This document shows, piece by piece, positions 61,985-64,000 of a DNA stretch of 64,000 nucleotides; position 1 is the stretch's first letter, and the number at the start of each line of letters is the position of its first letter. The notes below the pieces were generated by a model. The model made no database searches and was not told the origin of the DNA. It saw only the letters and a program-made list of their open reading frames with translations. The translations under genes were made by a program, and so were the position numbers. This stretch comes from Streptomyces sp. NBC_00708 (GTDB taxonomy: Bacteria; Actinomycetota; Actinomycetes; Streptomycetales; Streptomycetaceae): assembly GCA_036226585.1 (NCBI GenBank), contig CP108997.1, forward strand, positions 4,154,001 to 4,218,000. The letters are read 5' to 3'.

Positions 61985-62781
61985 AGGCGCTCCAGGACGA
62001 CCGCTATGCCGTCGTCCTCGTTGGACAGGGTGACCTCGTCGGCCGCCGCGCGCAGCTCGGGATGGGCGTTGCCCATGGCGACGCCGTAGCCGCAGCTGCG
62101 GAACATCGGCAGGTCGTTGGGCATGTCACCGAAGGCGATCGCCGTGCGCGGGTCCACCCCCAGCTCCTCGGCGGCCAGCGCGATCCCGACGCCCTTGTCG
62201 ATGCCGTACGGCTGGAGCTCGACGGTTCCGGGCCCGGAGTGCGTCACGGTGGCGAGGTCCCCGACGACCGCGCGGGCCTCGGCGGTCAGCGCCTCGTCGC
62301 TCAGCTCCGCGTGCCGGATGAGCACCTTGATCACGGGTGCGGCCCACAGCTCGTCCCGGTGCCGGGTCCGCTGCGCGGGCAGCGTGGGGTGCGGCAGCCG
62401 GTAGCCGGGCTCGATGAGCGTGCGCCCGTCGGCCCCGTCCTGGTCGACGGCCGCGAAGACCTGCCCCACCTGGGCCTCGATCTTCCCGAGCGCCGCGTCG
62501 GCCGCCTCCCGGTCCAGCGTGACGGCCCGGACGGTACGCCGCGCCCCGGCGTCGTACACCTGCGTCCCCTGCCCGCAGACGGCGAGCCCCTCGTACCCGA
62601 GCTCGTCCAGCAGCTCCCGCACGCCGGGCACCGGCCGCCCGGTGACGACGAGGTGCCGGGCCCCGGCTGACCGGGCCAGGGCGAGCGCGGCGCGGGTCCG
62701 GGGACCGACGGTGTCGTCGCCGCGCAGCAGGGTGCCGTCCAGGTCCGTGGCGACAAGGGCATATGCGGGTGGGATGGGCAT
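61975..62781 (-). CDS. HAD superfamily Cof-type phosphatase
   Basis: A 268-residue hydrolase. Motif I is DLDGTLL with nucleophile Asp13 and acid Asp15, motif II VVTGRP, motif III Lys in GIDKGVGI, motif IV FGDMPNDLPMF, and the C2B cap lies between. Cof-type enzymes dephosphorylate sugar phosphates, flavin or PLP-type compounds; the substrate here is open. ATG 62781 has TACGCT seven bases upstream (plus 62789-62794), so the mRNA is probably leaderless. Confidence 0.94.
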   Translation of the reverse strand: MPIPPAYALVATDLDGTLLRGDDTVGPRTRAALALARSAGARHLVVTGRPVPGVRELLDELGYEGLAVCGQGTQVYDAGARRTVRAVTLDREAADAALGKIEAQVGQVFAAVDQDGADGRTLIEPGYRLPHPTLPAQRTRHRDELWAAPVIKVLIRHAELSDEALTAEARAVVGDLATVTHSGPGTVELQPYGIDKGVGIALAAEELGVDPRTAIAFGDMPNDLPMFRSCGYGVAMGNAHPELRAAADEVTLSNEDDGIAVVLERLYG

Positions 62782-62854
62782 GGGATCAAGCGTAGGCGCT
62801 GGGTTCCGGAGCCCGGCCGGAGTTGTGGCGGGGCGGGGGCGTGGGGTAGAGCGG

Positions 62855-63781
62855 CTACGGGACGGTGAGGACGACCTTGCCCCGGTTGAGCCGGTTCTCG
62901 ACGGCCGCGTGGGCGAGGGCCGCGTCGGCGAGCGGGAACGCCGCGTGGACGGCGGGCCGCAGGCTTCCCTCGCTGTGCAGCGCCCACAGCTCGGCGATCC
63001 AGCCGGCGTACCGCGCGGGGTGGTTGCGGGCGATGTGCGCCACCTGGAAGCCGATGACGGACTTGCCGCCGACGAGGAGGTCGTACGCCTCGATCGTGCC
63101 GCCGCCCGAGCTGTACGCGACGAGCCGGCCGCCGGGGGCGACCGCGCGGACGGCTCGCGGGAGGAGGTCGCCGCCCACCGCGTCCAGCACGATGTCGCAG
63201 GGCTCGCCCCAGCTCTCGTCGGTGTACGTCACCACCTCGTCGGCCCCGAGCGACCGCACGAAGTCCGCCTTCGCGGGATCGCCCACGGCCGCCACGACCC
63301 GGGACGCGCCCCGCAGCCGGGCGAGCCGGAGCGCGAGGTGCCCGACCGCGCTCGCGGCGGCGGTCACGAGCACGGACTCGCCCTTCTCCGGCCGCGCGGA
63401 CTCCAGTGCCCCGAGCGCGACGACACCGCTGCGGACGAGCGCGACGGCATCCTGCGCGGTGGCCCCGGCGGGCACGGCGGACGCCATCGCCCGGTTCAGC
63501 ACGGCGTACTCGGCGTACCCGTGCCCGAAGCAGAGCCCGGTGACCCGGTCGCCGACGGCGTACCCGCTCACGCCGTCCCCGAGCGCCGCCACCTCACCGG
63601 CCACCTCGCCGCCGAGCGGGACGGGCTCCCGGCTCTCGCGGACCTTCCGCACCACGGGGAGGGTGACGCCGACCGCCTCGACCTTGACGAGGAGTTCGCC
63701 GGGGCCGGGCGTGGGGACGGGCACGTCCTCCTCGAACAACACCTCGGGCCCGCCGCTGTGTTCGTACCGAATGCGCCGCAT
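62855..63781 (-). CDS. MDR-family NADPH:quinone oxidoreductase-like protein
   Basis: A 308-residue medium-chain reductase of the zeta-crystallin type. The N-terminal GroES-like domain (GPGELLVKVEAVGVTLPVVRKVR ... PLGGEVAGEVAALGDGVSGYAVGDRV) and nucleotide-binding fold (VLVTAAASAVGHLALRLARLRGASRVVAAVGDPAK) are complete; no zinc-site cysteines are seen. Such enzymes reduce quinones or enones with NADPH. Start ATG 63781. It is divergent from a MarR-type gene with two operator-like repeats between them, so it is probably controlled by that regulator. Confidence 0.92.
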   Translation of the reverse strand: MRRIRYEHSGGPEVLFEEDVPVPTPGPGELLVKVEAVGVTLPVVRKVRESREPVPLGGEVAGEVAALGDGVSGYAVGDRVTGLCFGHGYAEYAVLNRAMASAVPAGATAQDAVALVRSGVVALGALESARPEKGESVLVTAAASAVGHLALRLARLRGASRVVAAVGDPAKADFVRSLGADEVVTYTDESWGEPCDIVLDAVGGDLLPRAVRAVAPGGRLVAYSSGGGTIEAYDLLVGGKSVIGFQVAHIARNHPARYAGWIAELWALHSEGSLRPAVHAAFPLADAALAHAAVENRLNRGKVVLTVP

Positions 63782-63811
63782 GGGCGATGACCTCCGACCG
63801 CGCAGAGTTTC

Positions 63812-63872
63812 ATTGGGATCCCCAACGATAAGGGGAAACTCGTAGGGATGTCCAACGATTACTCGATACGAT
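63812..63872 (+). promoter_or_regulatory. twin operator-like repeats and promoter between MDR enzyme and MarR gene
   Basis: ATTGGGATCCCCAACGAT (63812-63829, containing the palindrome TTGGG-ATC-CCCAA) and GTAGGGATGTCCAACGAT (63842-63859) are direct repeats exactly 30 bp apart, so they face the same side of the helix. TACGAT (63867-63872) lies seven bases before ATG 63880 and fits a -10 of a leaderless mRNA, with the second repeat over its -35 region. Confidence 0.6.
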
Positions 63873-63879
63873 GCGAGGC

Positions 63880-64000
63880 ATGACAGACAAGGCAGCAGCG
63901 ACGGCCCCGAGCCGCATCCGCCCGCTCCCGAGCTGGCTCCTGGGCCGGGCGGCGGCCAGAGGCCGGTCCCTGGTGGCCGACGCCCTGGCCGGGCACGGCA
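63880..64000 (+). CDS. MarR-type regulator, N-terminal part (3' end outside window)
   Basis: Forty residues from ATG 63880 to the window edge: MTDKAAATAPSRIRPLPSWL and then LGRAAARGRSLVADALAGHG. The LPSWLLGRAAARG...LVADAL pattern matches the first helix of MarR-family regulators, but the DNA-binding wing is outside the window, so the call rests on this short segment, the divergent oxidoreductase gene and the twin operator. The start follows TACGAT by seven bases. Codon use is normal for the genome. Confidence 0.6.
   Translation, partial: MTDKAAATAPSRIRPLPSWLLGRAAARGRSLVADALAGHG

Overview
The window is a stretch of high-GC actinobacterial chromosome, almost certainly Streptomyces. Third codon positions are nearly all G or C, GTG and TTG starts and leaderless-type promoters are common, and the gene set (AfsK/AfsR/AfsS, futalosine-route menaquinone genes beside a 14-gene nuo operon, SigE-type ECF factor, DUF3152 protein) is typical of that genus. 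No tRNA, rRNA, transposase, integrase or CRISPR array was seen. Genes are named from translated motifs and family knowledge only; no database search was possible.

Layout. 1-2.2 kb: the 3' end of a cytochrome P450, its partner ferredoxin, a PNPOx-type oxidase divergent from a 47-residue hypothetical gene, and a TetR regulator. 2.4-11.0 kb: what looks like the afs global antibiotic-control locus: a two-domain VOC protein, an AfsK-like Ser/Thr kinase with a C-terminal PQQ-type propeller, an array of inverted intergenic repeats, a membrane protein, a small secreted protein, the 61-residue AfsS and the 986-residue AfsR. 11.3-12.5 kb: a MerR regulator with a textbook 19-bp-spacer promoter, and a cold-shock protein. 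12.7-25.6 kb: menaquinone genes mqnA, mqnC, a demethylmenaquinone methyltransferase and a geranylgeranyl reductase-like enzyme, interspersed with a membrane-anchored kinase, an amidohydrolase-like remnant, a DUF3152 protease-like protein, an ECF sigma factor with its membrane partner, a zinc-ribbon membrane protein, a GNAT gene broken by a small repeat, and an NlpC/P60 hydrolase. 26.4-42.4 kb: the complete nuoA-N operon for respiratory complex I, preceded by a Rex-operator-like site. 42.6-44.7 kb: recQ.

44.7-51.5 kb holds the least familiar system: a GntR/UTRA regulator, a 75-residue two-cluster ferredoxin resembling AprB, a sulfonate/nitrate-type ABC importer whose binding protein carries an extra C-terminal domain, and an AprA/FrdA-like flavoprotein fused to about nine HEAT repeats. 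I read it as an uncharacterised redox pathway fed by the importer. 51.7-56.5 kb: fumarylacetoacetase, a CocE/NonD hydrolase and a POT-family peptide transporter. 56.7-64 kb: a long-chain polyprenyl diphosphate synthase (menaquinone side chain), a LolA-like exported protein, an ABC exporter pair, a TetR regulator, a HAD phosphatase, a quinone oxidoreductase-like MDR enzyme, and the start of a divergent MarR-type regulator cut by the window end.

Two themes link the genes. First, menaquinone supply (mqnA, mqnC, methyltransferase, ring and side-chain enzymes) sits around the NADH dehydrogenase that uses menaquinone. Second, the window is rich in regulators, many with visible operator-like repeats and with -10 hexamers 5 to 7 bases ahead of the start codon.
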